A stretch of 64,000 nt of DNA from an uncultured Selenomonadaceae bacterium. GTDB lineage: Bacteria; Bacillota; Negativicutes; Selenomonadales; Selenomonadaceae. A program made the translations under genes and the position numbers. Below the pieces are notes generated by a model. It had not been told where the DNA came from, searched no databases, and saw only the letters and a list, made by a program, of their open reading frames with translations. The stretch spans positions 90,374 through 154,373 of the forward strand of contig CAJOHN010000005.1 in the NCBI GenBank assembly GCA_905234235.1, read 5' to 3'. The number at the start of each line of letters is the position of its first letter. The stretch's first letter is position 1. Below are positions 63,485 to 64,000 of the stretch, piece by piece.

Positions 63485-64000
63485 CTAAATCGGCTTGGTA
63501 GCACTATCATCGTCTTCAGGCTCCCGCGCAGGTGTATCATCAACGACAGGCTCAGTCGATTGCCCGACCACATCCAGCTCACAAAAGTTTCCGCGTTTAA
63601 CGAGCTGATAATGCTCCCCTTCTTCTACCACAACCTCAAAGGGAAACTGCGACAGGAACAGTCGCACTCGATTTAAAAATTCTATATCTTTGTTGCGTAC
63701 CAAGTCGACGACCAACGGCTCCGCTTCGGTAATATTCAGCTTCTCGTGCAATTCTCGACGCAAAACAGGTGCGAAGTCATGTTGACCGTTGCTGATTTTC
63801 TCCGCGTGCAATAATATCGTGTTGTAGTCGGCACGTGAAATTTCCGGCACTTTATTCACAGCGCATTCCTCCCCAAAAACGAATACGTGTTCGTTTTTGC
63901 CATTACTCCCTTCATAAGAAACTCTGGCAGAATCATAAGCTTGTTGATACAGATACTGCAAATAGCGCGGTAACCTTTCAACTGACGCACCAAAACGATG
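63485..64000 (-). CDS. Hypothetical protein, partial at window edge
   Basis: Open to the right edge (HRFGASVERLPRYLQYLYQQ), so the start is outside. Middle: NEHVFVFGEECAVNKVPEIS, EFLNRVRLFLSQFPFEVVVE, and an acidic, Pro-rich tail (VVDDTPAREPEDDDSATKP). Directly upstream of the DUF3102 relic. Unknown function. Confidence 0.5.
   Translation of the reverse strand, partial: HRFGASVERLPRYLQYLYQQAYDSARVSYEGSNGKNEHVFVFGEECAVNKVPEISRADYNTILLHAEKISNGQHDFAPVLRRELHEKLNITEAEPLVVDLVRNKDIEFLNRVRLFLSQFPFEVVVEEGEHYQLVKRGNFCELDVVGQSTEPVVDDTPAREPEDDDSATKPI

Overview
This 64 kb window looks like a stack of integrative elements and decayed conflict genes. The host is probably a diderm Firmicute (Negativicutes, Selenomonadales-like). 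This is inferred from strong GGAGG ribosome sites with frequent TTG/GTG starts, combined with outer-membrane export genes (TolC, RND adaptor, peptidase-ABC exporter) and a Firmicute-style XRE-REC response regulator. No housekeeping marker confirms it.

Layout. (a) 1-1.5 kb: remains of a type ISP restriction-modification gene, ending at a partial tRNA-Arg(TCT) 3' half at 1509. (b) 1.55-31.2 kb: a large composite element between two tRNA-Arg 3' halves (1509-1553 and 31204-31249). At its left end are a methyltransferase-STAS fusion and a 7 kb defence block: an AlwI-like type IIS restriction system with two adenine methyltransferases, a PtuA/PtuB fusion relic, and an ATPase plus broken TOPRIM pair. 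This block is bounded by about 360 bp direct repeats that duplicate the 3' end of the adjacent integrase. Next come the integrase, an excisionase, a broken DUF927 ATPase, an RHH regulator, a 600-residue HTH protein, and a recombination module (ERF annealing protein split by a group II intron, a PD-(D/E)XK exonuclease, DUF932). The last part is a minus-strand operon around a TRAFAC-like GTPase with a membrane-anchored EIIA-like domain lacking its histidines, a tail-anchored protein and several helical proteins. This operon is the best candidate for an undescribed system. (c) 31.2-43.3 kb: a compact 12.05 kb satellite-like element between identical 57 bp repeats. It carries an AP2-HNH nuclease, DUF3846, resolvase, primase-polymerase, ParB-like protein, C5 methyltransferase and integrase next to the intact tRNA-Arg(TCT). 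Two near-identical 25 bp palindromes lie inside it. (d) 43.4-47.3 kb: debris (group II RT, serine recombinase, relaxase, sigma factor and Rep fragments). (e) 47.3-54.6 kb: export genes in various states of decay, an intact RND adaptor and SYLF protein, and a truncated two-component system. (f) 54.6-64 kb: a type IIG relic, then a type I restriction locus with an intact hsdR but broken hsdS and hsdM, interspersed with toxin-antitoxin and Rpn remnants, then a partial gene at the edge.

Many genes carry frameshifts or in-frame stops. Some frameshifts lie in homopolymers and could be assembly errors. In-frame stops, internal deletions and chimeric joins outside homopolymers show that real decay is also present. 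All functional calls are from reading the sequence; no database search was run.
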